Shown here: piece by piece, positions 18,450-27,021 of the stretch | Numbering within the stretch: position 1 is the first letter of the stretch | How the letters are laid out: the number at the start of each line of letters is the position of its first letter | Origin: Futiania mangrovi | GTDB lineage: Bacteria > Pseudomonadota > Alphaproteobacteria > Futianiales > Futianiaceae | Direction of reading: 5' to 3' | NCBI RefSeq assembly: GCF_024158125.1 | Contig: NZ_JAMZFT010000001.1 | Span: 1,302,001 to 1,366,000, forward strand | DNA length: 64,000 nt | Program-made: the position numbers and the translations under genes | Notes under the pieces: generated by a model | What the model was told of the DNA's origin: nothing | Seen by the model: the letters and a program-made list of their open reading frames with translations, nothing else | Databases searched by the model: none

Positions 18450-18479
18450 TTGCGAACGGCTGCGAAAAGACGCTAGACG
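18450..18479 (+). promoter_or_regulatory. Possible promoter of tRNA-Cys
   Basis: TTGCGA and TAGACG separated by 18 bases, about 60 bases before the tRNA. Weak match; the rest of the 260-base gap between pcm and the tRNA shows nothing I can identify. Confidence 0.3.
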
Positions 18480-18537
18480 AAGGGCGCACGATCGCGGACG
18501 GCCAAGCTGGCCGAACGCGGCAGATGCGACTTCAGGT

Positions 18538-18611
18538 GGCGCCGTGGCGGAGTGGTTACGCAGCGGACTGCAAATCCGTATACCCCGGTTCGATTCCGGG
18601 CGGCGCCTCCA
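18538..18611 (+). tRNA. tRNA-Cys (GCA)
   Basis: Cloverleaf with acceptor GGCGCCG/CGGCGCC, anticodon loop CTGCAAA (anticodon GCA), T-arm GGTTCGATTCC, and encoded CCA at 18609-18611. Confidence 0.97.
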
Positions 18612-18625
18612 CCTCTCACCGCTCC

Positions 18626-18913
18626 TCAGTCCTTTTTCCGCCCCCTGTGGTGCGCCGCGCGGCGTGCGCGTGCTTCCCTTCGCCGGCGATCGAGCCTGCG
18701 GCCGATTTTCACCTCCAGCCTGCGCCTCCAGCGCCGGATGAGGCGGGAGTCGACCGACAGGACCAGGAGACCCAACGGGATCATCCAGAAGCCGAGAACC
18801 GGCAGGAACCCCAAGGTGCCCCCCAGGACCAGCGCAACGCCGAGCACCATCCGCGCAAGCGGCGATCCGGGAACGCGAAGGGATTTTCCGGCGATGCGAA
18901 CGGTACGGGACAT
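18626..18913 (-). CDS. Small membrane protein (PGPGW-like)
   Basis: 95 residues from the ATG at 18913; upstream in-frame codons are not convincing. One or two hydrophobic segments (ARMVLGVALVLGGTLGFLPV, about 20-40, and LGFWMIPLGLLVLS, about 40-55) with the LGFLPVLGFWMIPLGLLVL pattern recall the putative PGPGW transmembrane family. The C-terminus is very basic (RRWRRRLEVKIGRRLDRRRR), so it probably lies in the cytoplasm near nucleic acid or lipid head groups. It sits convergently between tRNA-Cys and tRNA-Asn. No function is known. Confidence 0.7.
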   Translation of the reverse strand: MSRTVRIAGKSLRVPGSPLARMVLGVALVLGGTLGFLPVLGFWMIPLGLLVLSVDSRLIRRWRRRLEVKIGRRLDRRRREARARRAAHHRGRKKD

Positions 18914-19043
18914 GACGCACCGATACATGGCCGATCGCGGGCCCGGTTCCAAGAGCGCAAACGCTCCCTCGCACGGAAGGAAAGAGGTGTGCAAAGGGGC
19001 TTGGCAAGCCCCACCCCCTTTGCTATGACGCCGCCCACACTGA

Positions 19044-19119
19044 TCCCCGGTAGCTCAGTTGGTAGAGCAAGCGGCTGTTAACCGCTGGGTCGCTGGTTCG
19101 AGTCCGGCCCGGGGAGCCA
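19044..19119 (+). tRNA. tRNA-Asn (GTT)
   Basis: Acceptor TCCCCGG/CCGGGGA, anticodon loop CTGTTAA (anticodon GTT), T-arm GGTTCGAGTCC, discriminator G and encoded CCA. Confidence 0.97.
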
Positions 19120-19128
19120 ATTCGGAAG

Positions 19129-19161
19129 AGAGGCTGGACCGCCGCGGTCCGGCCTCTTTTT
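19129..19161 (+). terminator. Rho-independent terminator after tRNA-Asn
   Basis: AGAGGC-T-GGACC pairs with GGTCC-G-GCCTCT around a short loop and is followed by TTTTT, ten bases beyond the tRNA. Confidence 0.88.
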
Positions 19162-19437
19162 CATTCAGCCGGGATCTCTCCGCAAAATCCCTTGCCGCGT
19201 GCCGGGAATAAGTCCGCGCGTCCGCCCGTCCATCCCATGAAAGATCGGCCACCTGCCCTGGCCGATGGACGGACCGGCCGGCGTGACTACCTGCCCCCCT
19301 CACCGCGCCGGCCGGTCCCGTCCAATTCTCGAACCGCGTGTCCGGGGCTGGCGGACGGGCAGACGGCGTGGCATCGAGGAGGCGCGGCTCGGCGCGACCA
19401 TCGGGGCAAACGGCCGCAGAGCATGTTAAAGGGCAGG
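19162..19437. other. Gap before the ECF sigma factor gene
   Basis: Together with the tRNA-Asn terminator this makes a gene-free stretch of 318 bases. The sigma frame is open through much of it but without a ribosome-binding site. A GGGAATAA motif at about 19204 could be part of an ECF-type promoter serving autoregulation; I cannot confirm a matching -10. Otherwise nothing is seen. Confidence 0.4.
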
Positions 19438-19956
19438 ATGGCAGACAGTATCGAGATGGACCTGTTGCGGCATGTGTCGGCATTGCGCCGCTATGCGCGG
19501 GCGCTGACGGGAAGCGAGCACGATGCCGACGACCTGGTGCAGGAGTGCCTCGCCCGTGCGCTGGCCCGCATCGGGCTGTTCCGCGGTGTGACCAACATCC
19601 GCGCCTATCTCTTCTCGATGCTGCACAATGCACACGTCGATCGCATGAAGGCCGCGCGCAGGCGCGGGGGCATGGTGGCGATCGACGGCTGCGCGGGAGA
19701 GCTTGCACAGGCGCCCGAACAGCCGGGCGCGAGCGAGTTGCGCGACGTGGCACGCGCCATGCAGGACCTTCCGCAGGAACAGCGCGAGGTGCTGCTGCTC
19801 GTGGGACTGGAAGGTATGAGCTACAAGGAAACCTCGCAGATCCTGGACGTGCCGATCGGCACCGTGATGTCGCGCCTGTCGCGCGGGCGCGAGGCGCTGC
19901 GCCAGCGTCTCGCCGCGCCTGCCGCGCCCCGCGCCGCCTTGCGAAGGGTGAAATGA
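19438..19956 (+). CDS. ECF-type RNA polymerase sigma factor
   Basis: 172 residues, typical for an extracytoplasmic-function sigma factor. Region 2 (about 8-75) includes HVSALRRYARALTGSEHDAD and DLVQECLARALARI, and region 4 (about 105-160) shows LPQEQREVLLLVGLEGMSYK followed by the helix-turn-helix IGTVMSRLSRGREAL. ATG at 19438 is preferred (AAGGG upstream); an ATG at 19423 is possible. One base separates its stop from the start of the anti-sigma gene, so they form an operon in which the membrane protein holds the sigma factor inactive until a signal releases it. Confidence 0.92.
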   Translation: MADSIEMDLLRHVSALRRYARALTGSEHDADDLVQECLARALARIGLFRGVTNIRAYLFSMLHNAHVDRMKAARRRGGMVAIDGCAGELAQAPEQPGASELRDVARAMQDLPQEQREVLLLVGLEGMSYKETSQILDVPIGTVMSRLSRGREALRQRLAAPAAPRAALRRVK

Positions 19957-19957
19957 G

Positions 19958-21010
19958 ATGACGTACCGCCCCCTCTCCAGCCCGCTCACCGACGAGGACC
20001 TCCATCTCTATGTCGACGGCCAGCTCGCGCCCGAGCGGCAGGCCGAGGTCGAGGCCGTGCTCGCCACCATGCCCGAACTGCGCCGCCGCGTGGACGGCTA
20101 CCGCGAGCAGAACATCGCCCTGCACCAGCTTTACGACGCGCCCCTGCCCGCCATGCCGGCGGAGATGCGCGCCCAGGTCGACCGGCTGCGCCACGCCGTC
20201 GACCGCCGCCGCCGGGTTCGTCATGGCTTCGGGTTGGCCGCAGGCATCGCGCTGTGCGTCGTTGCAGGCGCGGCCGCGCACCGCGCCATCGAGTCGGTGG
20301 AGACGCGCGCAGACCAGATCGCGGCCTTCACCAGCCGGGCGGCGACCGCGCACTCGCTCTACGCCGACGACCGGGCCGCGGTCGCCCGCATGAAGGTCGG
20401 CGAGGACAAGGGCGCCGCACTTGCCGCCGCGCTCTCCAACCTGACCGGTGCGACCCCCATGCAGGCGCCTGACCTGGAGGCGCTGGGCTTCCGCCTGATC
20501 GGCGGCCAGCTTGTCCCCGCGCAGGGCAAGGCCGCACTCCATTACCTCTATGAGGACGGCGCGGGCGCGCGCGTTTCCCTCTACGCGGGACGCACGTCGC
20601 AGGACGGCGCAGTGGATTTCACCTTCGCCAGCCGGGACGGCATGTCGGCCTTCTTCTGGCGGCAAGGAACGACGGCCTTCACGCTGATCGGTCCGCTGTC
20701 GCAGGACGAACTGCTCGCCATGGCGCGCGCGGTGGGGCCGCAACTCGCCCCCCGGCCGCCCGCGAACCAGCCGAAGGTCGACGACGTCGCCGCGGGTCAA
20801 GCGGCTACCGCCCAGCCCGCTCTCGCGCCTGCGCCCGCCCCTGCCCCTGCAGCATCGCCGGCAGAGCACCAGACCCGCGCACCGGCCACCGCGGCAGACA
20901 ATGCCGCGGAGGCGCCGGTTGCGGCAGAGCCCGCTGCAAAAGGCGAGATCACACCGTCGCCGAAGGGCGTTCCCGTCGACGCGGGCGGCACCAAGCAGAC
21001 CAACACCTGA
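19958..21010 (+). CDS. Transmembrane anti-sigma factor
   Basis: 350 residues. The N-terminal cytoplasmic part (about 8-75: LTDEDLHLYVDGQLAPERQA, MPELRRRVDGYREQNIALHQ) matches the anti-sigma family that lacks the zinc-binding HxxxCxxC motif. A single membrane helix (GFGLAAGIALCVVAGAAAH, about 88-106) is followed by a periplasmic domain (about 115-265) and a long Ala/Pro-rich tail (about 270-350, unusual and probably disordered). It is paired with the ECF gene immediately upstream. The signal sensed by the periplasmic domain is unknown. Confidence 0.87.
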   Translation: MTYRPLSSPLTDEDLHLYVDGQLAPERQAEVEAVLATMPELRRRVDGYREQNIALHQLYDAPLPAMPAEMRAQVDRLRHAVDRRRRVRHGFGLAAGIALCVVAGAAAHRAIESVETRADQIAAFTSRAATAHSLYADDRAAVARMKVGEDKGAALAAALSNLTGATPMQAPDLEALGFRLIGGQLVPAQGKAALHYLYEDGAGARVSLYAGRTSQDGAVDFTFASRDGMSAFFWRQGTTAFTLIGPLSQDELLAMARAVGPQLAPRPPANQPKVDDVAAGQAATAQPALAPAPAPAPAASPAEHQTRAPATAADNAAEAPVAAEPAAKGEITPSPKGVPVDAGGTKQTNT

Positions 21011-21121
21011 CCCGCGCCGGGCAGCGTCCCACCCATTCTCCCGCCGCGCCCCCTGTCAGGCGCCGCGCACGGGCTATATCCCCGCACCGTTAGCGTTTTC
21101 GGTTCCGGCCAGGAGGCAGGC

Positions 21122-22576
21122 ATGGGTGCGACGATCGTATGGTTCCGGCAGGATCTGCGGCTTGAGGACAATCCGGCACTCACCGCCGCGGCGCAGCGCG
21201 GCGCGCCCGTCATCCCCCTCTTCATCCGGGACGAGACCATCCCCGCCGACGAGGCAATGGGCGCGGCCTCGCACTGGTGGCTGCATGGATCCCTTGCAGC
21301 CCTCGCCGCCGGCCTCGAGACACGCTACGGCCAGCGCCTGATCCTGCGCCGGGGCGCGCCGGGAGAAATTCTCGAGGCGCTGGCGGCGGAGACGACGGCC
21401 GATACGGTCCTGTGGAACCGCTGTTACGAGCCGCACGCCGTCACCCGCGACCGGGAGATCAAGGCGGAACTGAAGGAGTGCGGCCTCGCGGTCGAAAGCC
21501 ACAACGCCGCCCTCATCGCCGAGCCGTGGGAGGTGCGTACCGGCGCGGGCGAGCCCTACAAGGTCTTCACCCCGTTCTGGAAGGCCGTGCGCGCGCAGAT
21601 CGTGCCGCCGCAGCCGCTTCCCGCCCCCGATGCTCTGCCCTGCCCCGCGACATGGCCCGGGAGCGACGCACTCGACGACTGGGCCCTGCTGCCGAGCCGC
21701 CCCGACTGGGCGGGCGGCCTGCGGGAGGTGTGGACGCCGGGGGAGAACGCCGCGCGCTCCCGCCTCCACGCCTTTCTGCGCCATCGTCTCGACGGCTACG
21801 CGGACGCGCGCGACCTGCCGGGCACGCACGGCACCTCGCGCCTGTCGCCGCATCTCCACTGGGGCGAGATCGGGCCGCGCCAGGTCTGGCACGCGACGCA
21901 CGCCCACACGGCTGCGCACGGGCAGGCGAAAACCGAGAAGGCCGCGGCAAAGTTCCTCGCCGAGGTCGGCTGGCGGGAGTTCTCCTATCACCTGCTCTTC
22001 AACTTCCCGCAGATCGTGCGGGACAATTTCCGGCCGGAGTTCGACGGCTATCCGTGGGCGAGCGACCCGGCGGCACTCGCCCGCTGGCAGCGCGGCCAGA
22101 CCGGCTACCCCATCGTGGACGCGGGCATGCGGGAGCTTTGGGCGACCGGCTGGATGCACAACCGCGTGCGCATGATCGTGGGGTCCTTCCTCATCAAGGA
22201 TCTGCTGATCCACTGGAAGGAGGGCGAGCGCTGGTTCGCCGACACGCTCGTCGACGCCGACCTCGCCAGCAATTGCGCAAGCTGGCAGTGGGTCGCGGGA
22301 TCGGGCGCCGACGCTGCACCCTATTTCCGCATCTTCAACCCGGTCTCGCAGGCCGCGAAGTTCGACGCGGACGGCACCTACATCCGCAAATGGGTGCCGG
22401 AGATCGCGCGGCTGCCCGACGACTTCATCGCGCAGCCGTGGGCGGCGCCCGCACTGGTGCTGAAGGCGGCGGACATCGAACTGGGCAACACCTACCCCCG
22501 CCCCATTGTCGACCATGCGCAGGCCCGCGACCGCGCAATGGCCGGCTACCGCGAGATGCGGGGCGAGGCGGGCTGA
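21122..22576 (+). CDS. phrB: Deoxyribodipyrimidine photolyase
   Basis: Blue-light-driven repair of cyclobutane pyrimidine dimers, 484 residues. N-terminal antenna-binding alpha/beta domain begins VWFRQDLRLEDNPAL; the C-terminal FAD-binding helical domain shows LSPHLHWGEIGPRQVW, REFSYHLLFNFP, DAGMRELWATGWMHNRVRM, DLASNCASWQWVAGSGAD and the terminal PYFRIFNP. All class I CPD photolyase landmarks are intact. It follows the ECF/anti-sigma operon by 111 bases and precedes cfa; in other Alphaproteobacteria photolyase and cfa genes lie near ECF sigma genes of light or singlet-oxygen responses, so common control is possible but inferred. Confidence 0.95.
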   Translation: MGATIVWFRQDLRLEDNPALTAAAQRGAPVIPLFIRDETIPADEAMGAASHWWLHGSLAALAAGLETRYGQRLILRRGAPGEILEALAAETTADTVLWNRCYEPHAVTRDREIKAELKECGLAVESHNAALIAEPWEVRTGAGEPYKVFTPFWKAVRAQIVPPQPLPAPDALPCPATWPGSDALDDWALLPSRPDWAGGLREVWTPGENAARSRLHAFLRHRLDGYADARDLPGTHGTSRLSPHLHWGEIGPRQVWHATHAHTAAHGQAKTEKAAAKFLAEVGWREFSYHLLFNFPQIVRDNFRPEFDGYPWASDPAALARWQRGQTGYPIVDAGMRELWATGWMHNRVRMIVGSFLIKDLLIHWKEGERWFADTLVDADLASNCASWQWVAGSGADAAPYFRIFNPVSQAAKFDADGTYIRKWVPEIARLPDDFIAQPWAAPALVLKAADIELGNTYPRPIVDHAQARDRAMAGYREMRGEAG

Positions 22577-22663
22577 AGGCCGGCCACCGCCCCCCCGGAT
22601 GCATCCGATGGTGACAGAGTGCACGTATTGATTTCAGAATAAGACCGGTCCAGCAGGGGAAGG

Positions 22664-23947
22664 ATGGACATGACCGCAGCGACGAACCCGGAAACAGGGC
22701 GCATGGCGGTGACGGACGCCGGAGGGCACGGGACGGTGCACCTCACCCGCGCCGCACTGCCGCGTATCGCGGGCCTCGACATGTGGGCGCGGATCGCGCT
22801 CGGCCACCTCTCGAACATCGCGGCGGGCCGGTACCGCATCGTGCTGCCCGACGGGCGCACCATCGTGGCGGAGGGGAGCGAACCGGGGCCGGAGGGCACG
22901 ATCCTGATCCGCGACCCGCGCCTTTGGCGACGTGTCGTACTGGGCGGCGACATCGGCCTCGCCGAGGCCTACATCGACGGCTGGTGGGACAGCCCCGACC
23001 TCGCCGCGGTGATCGAAGTTGGCGCGCGCAACATGGCGGCCTTCGGGATGAAGTTTGCAGGAAGCCCGCTGCACAAGGCGATGCGGCGCGTGGGCCACCT
23101 GCTGCGCCCCAACTCCCGCTCGGGCTCGCGCAAGAACATCATGGCCCACTACGACCTCGGCAACAGCTTCTACCAGGCGTGGCTCGACGAGACGATGACC
23201 TACTCCTCCGCGCTGTTCCGCGCGGGCGACGAGCCCCTGCCGCAGGCCCAGCGCAACAAGTACGCCGCGATCGCGCAGGCGATGAACCTCACCCCCGGCC
23301 AGAAGGTGCTGGAGATCGGCGCCGGCTGGGGCGGCTTTGCGGAGTTCGCGGCGGGCGAGGTCGGCGCACACGTGACCGGCATCACGATCAGCCCCAGCCA
23401 GTACGATTTCGCGAAGAAGCGCATCTTCGAAAAGGGCCTGGCCGAGAAGGTCGACATCCGGCTGCAGGACTACCGCGAGGTCGAGGGCCGCTTCGACCGC
23501 ATCGCCTCCATCGAGATGTTCGAGGCGGTGGGCGAGCGCTACTGGCCGCAATTCTTCGGCAAGGTGCGCGACTGCCTCGCGCCCGGCGGGCACGCGGCGC
23601 TCCAGATCATCACCATCCGGGAGGAGTTCTACGACAGCTACCGCTCGGGTGCGGATTTCATCCAGCGCTACATCTTCCCCGGGGGCATGCTGCCCTCGCC
23701 CACCGCGCTCAAGCAGGAGGTGGCGAAGGCGGGGCTTGCCTGGCGCGGCGCGGTCGAGTTCGGGCAGGACTATGCCCGCACGCTCGGCCTCTGGCACCGG
23801 CAGTTCCTCGAGGCATGGCCGTCGCTGACGTCGCAGGGGTTCGACGACCGCTTCCGCAGGCTGTGGCAGTATTATCTCTGCTATTGCGAGGGCGGGTTCC
23901 GCGCCGGGAACATCGACGTCGCGCAAATCTCGCTCGCGAAGGCCTAG
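22664..23947 (+). CDS. cfa: Cyclopropane-fatty-acyl-phospholipid synthase
   Basis: SAM-dependent enzyme adding a methylene across the double bond of membrane phospholipid acyl chains; 427 residues. Signature sequences are NIMAHYDLGNSFYQAWLDE, MTYSSALF, the SAM-binding loop VLEIGAGWGGFAEFAA (about 211-226), ITISPSQYDFAKKR and SIEMFEAVGERYWPQFF. The N-terminal substrate-binding region covers about 30-130. It ends in a TAG whose CTAG is shared with the convergent DUF4864 gene. Its position behind an ECF sigma factor and photolyase suggests a photo-oxidative or membrane stress group. Confidence 0.95.
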   Translation: MDMTAATNPETGRMAVTDAGGHGTVHLTRAALPRIAGLDMWARIALGHLSNIAAGRYRIVLPDGRTIVAEGSEPGPEGTILIRDPRLWRRVVLGGDIGLAEAYIDGWWDSPDLAAVIEVGARNMAAFGMKFAGSPLHKAMRRVGHLLRPNSRSGSRKNIMAHYDLGNSFYQAWLDETMTYSSALFRAGDEPLPQAQRNKYAAIAQAMNLTPGQKVLEIGAGWGGFAEFAAGEVGAHVTGITISPSQYDFAKKRIFEKGLAEKVDIRLQDYREVEGRFDRIASIEMFEAVGERYWPQFFGKVRDCLAPGGHAALQIITIREEFYDSYRSGADFIQRYIFPGGMLPSPTALKQEVAKAGLAWRGAVEFGQDYARTLGLWHRQFLEAWPSLTSQGFDDRFRRLWQYYLCYCEGGFRAGNIDVAQISLAKA

Positions 23948-24372
23948 GTCACGAGGTCCTTCGCGTCCCGCAGCACCACACCGTTGATCCGCCAGGTGCC
24001 GTCGGATTGCTGCTGCATGAAGTAGCGCGCGATGACGGGCTTGCCGTCCGCACCGACGATGTAGACGTCCTGCTCCGGTCCGCGGCGTCCGTAGCGGATT
24101 TCGAGAAATTCGGTCGCGGTGGCCCGGTAGACCGGTGCATAACCCGTCCGCACCATGTCCATGAAGGTTCCGGGATCGCGGAACTGGTTCCGGATCGCGG
24201 GGCTCGCATAGGAGAAGGCGCGCACCGCATCGCCCGCGCGGAAGGCGTCGATCTGCTCCGAAATCACGCCGCGAATGGCGCCGACATCCGCGTCGGACAC
24301 CTGCGCGCGCGCAGGCGCGATGGCGATGAGCATGACGAAAACGCAACCGAGGATGGTTCGGACGATCCGCAT
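23944..24372 (-). CDS. Secreted DUF4864 protein
   Basis: 142 residues with a Sec signal peptide (MRIVRTILGCVFVMLIAIAP, cleavage after ARA, about 23). The mature part (ISEQIDAFRAGDAVRAFSYA, FMDMVRTGYAPVYR, YFMQQQSDGTWRINGVVL) fits DUF4864, a small periplasmic NTF2-like family without assigned function. It is convergent with cfa, and both stop codons lie within the same CTAG. Confidence 0.85.
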   Translation of the reverse strand: MRIVRTILGCVFVMLIAIAPARAQVSDADVGAIRGVISEQIDAFRAGDAVRAFSYASPAIRNQFRDPGTFMDMVRTGYAPVYRATATEFLEIRYGRRGPEQDVYIVGADGKPVIARYFMQQQSDGTWRINGVVLRDAKDLVT

Positions 24373-24497
24373 TGGCTTCCCTCCCGGTCCGGGCGGCGGC
24401 CGCGCCGCTCACCCCTGCATACGAAACATCTTGATCGGCGGATGCCTTTGCCCCAAGTGCGATAGCTCTGTGATCCGGCTTGCGGAGGATTCCTGCC

Positions 24498-25049
24498 ATG
24501 CCGAAGACCCCCGCCCCCGCCGCCCATCCGGAGCGGATGTTCTTCTTCGGCTCGCTGCGCGATCTCGACCTGCTGGAGATCGTGATCGGGCGCACGCCGC
24601 ACGGGCTGGCACTCGCGGACGGCCACCTCGATCATCATGCCGTCCATTGCGTCGCGGGCGAGCCCTTCCCGATGCTGGTCGCCCGCGACGGCGCACGCGC
24701 CCATGGTCTGCTGGTCGAGGGGCTCGGCCCGCACGAGGTCGACCGCATCAGCTTCTACGAGGACGTGGACTACACGCTTTCACCTGTCGCCGTGCATGCG
24801 GACGGCGCGCGGGTGGAGGCACATGCCTATCTCGCGCTGGAGACACTCACCGATTCCGGCACCCCCTGGGACCTCGCGCGCTGGCAGGCGGAGGAGAAGG
24901 CCTTCATGCTGCTCTGCGCCGAGGAAATGATGCGCTTTCACGGGGTGCTGACCCATGCCGAGGTCGACGCCCGCTGGCCTGCGATCAAGGCGCGCGCGGC
25001 GGCCCGGCTCGAAGCGGCCACACGGCCGCACCGCCAGGCAACCCGCTAG
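24498..25049 (+). CDS. Gamma-glutamylcyclotransferase-like (AIG2) protein
   Basis: 183 residues from the ATG at 24498, chosen for GGAGGA 8 bases upstream. The N-terminal MFFFGSLRDLDLLEIVIGR corresponds to the YGSL ligand-binding loop of the GGCT/AIG2 fold, with Phe replacing the usual Tyr. The acidic pair in LGPHEVDRISFYEDVDY lies where the catalytic Glu is found. The C-terminal third is helical and characteristic of the alphaproteobacterial subfamily often placed near NUDIX or cysteine-metabolism genes; here cysK follows. Substrate is not known; a glutathione or gamma-glutamyl amine link is plausible only by family. Confidence 0.8.
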   Translation: MPKTPAPAAHPERMFFFGSLRDLDLLEIVIGRTPHGLALADGHLDHHAVHCVAGEPFPMLVARDGARAHGLLVEGLGPHEVDRISFYEDVDYTLSPVAVHADGARVEAHAYLALETLTDSGTPWDLARWQAEEKAFMLLCAEEMMRFHGVLTHAEVDARWPAIKARAAARLEAATRPHRQATR

Positions 25050-25154
25050 CGTTCCAGCCCACCCTCACCGAAACATTCCGGTTGATGCTTGCGTCTGCCG
25101 GAACGCGCCCCTATTTTCCACATCGGAAACGCACCCCGAAGGGAATTACACGCC

Positions 25155-26192
25155 ATGAACGTGAAACAGGATGTCCTCGAGGCGATCGGCAACACGCCGC
25201 TCGTCAAGCTGCGCCGGGCGAGCGAGATGACCGGCTGCACCATCCTGGGCAAGGCGGAGTTCATGAACCCCGGCCAGTCGGTGAAGGACCGGGCGGCGCT
25301 GGGCATCGTGACGGAGGCCGTGCAGACCGGACGCCTGCAGAAGGGCGGCATCATCGTGGAGGGGACGGCGGGCAACACCGGCATCGGGCTTGCGCTGGTG
25401 GCGCGCGCCATGGGCTTTCGCACCGTCATCGTGATCCCGGAGACGCAGAGCCAGGAGAAGAAGGACACGCTGCGCCTCATGGGGGCGGAGTTGGTGGAGG
25501 TGCCGGCCGTTCCCTACCGTAATCCGAACAACTACGTGAAGTATTCCGGCCGCCTCGCCGCCGAGCTTGCATCGACCCATCCACAAGGCGCCATCTGGGC
25601 CAACCAGTTCGACAATGTGGCGAACCGCGACGCCCATGTGCGCACGACGGGGCCTGAGATCTGGGAGCAGACGGGGGGCAAGGTCGACGGCTTCATCTGC
25701 GCGGTCGGCTCCGGCGGCACGCTGGCGGGTGTCGCGCACGCGCTGAAGGAGAAGAACCGCGACGTGAAGATCGGCCTTGCCGACCCGATGGGCGCGGCGC
25801 TGCACAGCTTCTACACCACGGGGGAGTTCAAGGCGGAGGGCGGCTCGATCACCGAGGGGATCGGCCAGGGCCGCGTCACCGCGAACCTCGACGGCTTCCG
25901 GCCCGACATGTCCTTCCAGATCCCAGACGCGGAGGCTGTGCCCATCGTCTTCGACCTGCTGGAGCACGAGGGGCTGTGCCTCGGCGGTTCATCCGGCATC
26001 AATGTCGCGGGCGCGATCCGCATGGCGCGCGAGATGGGGCCCGGCCACACCATCGTGACGATCCTTTGCGACTATGGCACGCGCTACCAGTCGAAGCTCT
26101 TCAACCCGGCGTTCCTGAAGGAAAAGGGCCTGCCGGTGCCGGAGTGGCTGACCCGCGCGCCCGACCTGCCGCAGGTGTTCGAGGCCGCCTGA
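25155..26192 (+). CDS. cysK: Cysteine synthase A (O-acetylserine sulfhydrylase)
   Basis: PLP enzyme making cysteine from O-acetylserine and sulfide; 345 residues. The lysine that binds PLP is in NPGQSVKDRAAL (about residue 45), the phosphate-binding loop is EGTAGNTGIGLA (canonical form GGTSGNTGIGLA) and the glycine-rich CAVGSGGTLAGVAHAL follows. The length, about 30 residues more than E. coli CysK, and the Glu-Gly-Thr-Ala loop are typical of the alphaproteobacterial long form. Start at 25155 matches MNVKQDVLEAIGNTPLVKL; an upstream extension lacks similarity. Confidence 0.94.
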   Translation: MNVKQDVLEAIGNTPLVKLRRASEMTGCTILGKAEFMNPGQSVKDRAALGIVTEAVQTGRLQKGGIIVEGTAGNTGIGLALVARAMGFRTVIVIPETQSQEKKDTLRLMGAELVEVPAVPYRNPNNYVKYSGRLAAELASTHPQGAIWANQFDNVANRDAHVRTTGPEIWEQTGGKVDGFICAVGSGGTLAGVAHALKEKNRDVKIGLADPMGAALHSFYTTGEFKAEGGSITEGIGQGRVTANLDGFRPDMSFQIPDAEAVPIVFDLLEHEGLCLGGSSGINVAGAIRMAREMGPGHTIVTILCDYGTRYQSKLFNPAFLKEKGLPVPEWLTRAPDLPQVFEAA

Positions 26193-26197
26193 AGCCC

Positions 26198-26818
26198 CTA
26201 TCGCACACTATTGCCATGCGCCCAGCCGACGAGGCTGTGGCGCACCCCGTGCGTCACCGGGGTCACGCGGTGGGTCAGGAAGCTCGCGAACACGATCGCC
26301 GTGCCCATGGCGCGGGGCGCGCGCCAGGTGCGGCCGTCGCCGATCACCTCCAGGTGCCCGCCGCGATACTCGACCGTGGAGGAAAGCTGCACCGAGACCG
26401 AGAGCTTGCGCCGCCGGGCGAGCGTCCCCGCCCCGCGGTCGGAATGCCAGTCGAAGCCGTCGCGGTGCTCCGCCCCGTAGCGCGCGATCTGCAAGCGCTC
26501 TTCCAGCGCCTCGATTTCCAGCCCCGTGATGCGTTGGGCCTCCGCCATCAGGCGGGCCATGCGCGCCTCGACCCAGTGCCATTCGGGCGTTTCCGGGATC
26601 CAGGCGATGGTGGACCGGCGCACGCCGTCCGCCTCCCGCCCGCCGACGAGGCCGGCGCGGTACCCGTCCCCGCCGAGGTCGACCAGATCGCGCAGGGCGA
26701 GGCACTCCCGCTCGGAAAATACTTCCCCGATCACCGCCGCGAATTCCGGCGGCGGCGCCTCCTGCCTGACCTCCCCTTTGCCTGGGCGCGTCAGCGCCCG
26801 CGGGCCAGACCTTTTCAT
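26198..26818 (-). CDS. 2-oxoglutarate/Fe(II)-dependent dioxygenase
   Basis: 206 residues, double-stranded beta-helix fold of the prolyl-4-hydroxylase/PiuC-like group. The iron ligands are His and Asp in FDWHSDRG and the distal His in FLTHRVTPVT; Arg in GVRHSLVGW binds the 2-oxoglutarate carboxylate. The ATG at 26818 is chosen; upstream only a TTG is in frame. It converges on cysK with a 5-base gap. Substrate cannot be told from sequence; PiuC-like members are linked to iron uptake, others hydroxylate proteins. Confidence 0.87.
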   Translation of the reverse strand: MKRSGPRALTRPGKGEVRQEAPPPEFAAVIGEVFSERECLALRDLVDLGGDGYRAGLVGGREADGVRRSTIAWIPETPEWHWVEARMARLMAEAQRITGLEIEALEERLQIARYGAEHRDGFDWHSDRGAGTLARRRKLSVSVQLSSTVEYRGGHLEVIGDGRTWRAPRAMGTAIVFASFLTHRVTPVTHGVRHSLVGWAHGNSVR

Positions 26819-27021
26819 CCTGTGCGAACACGCGCTCCAGACCGCCCGCGCCAAGCCGCGGGGCCGCGGCCCGATGCGTCATGTAGCGTCTGCGGCGCCA
26901 TTGCGCCAGTGGCAGGGCGCACGCGCGACGCTTGGGACCTGACAAACGGCGCGAGACTTTCTAGGCTCTCCCGCAACCGGGAAAACGACCCGCAAGGACA
27001 CCCGAAGGAGATGCCGCGCCG

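Noticed and set aside
18538-19119. tRNA-Cys and tRNA-Asn as integration sites for a mobile element
   Set aside because: No integrase gene, no repeated tRNA 3' end and no change in gene content beside them.
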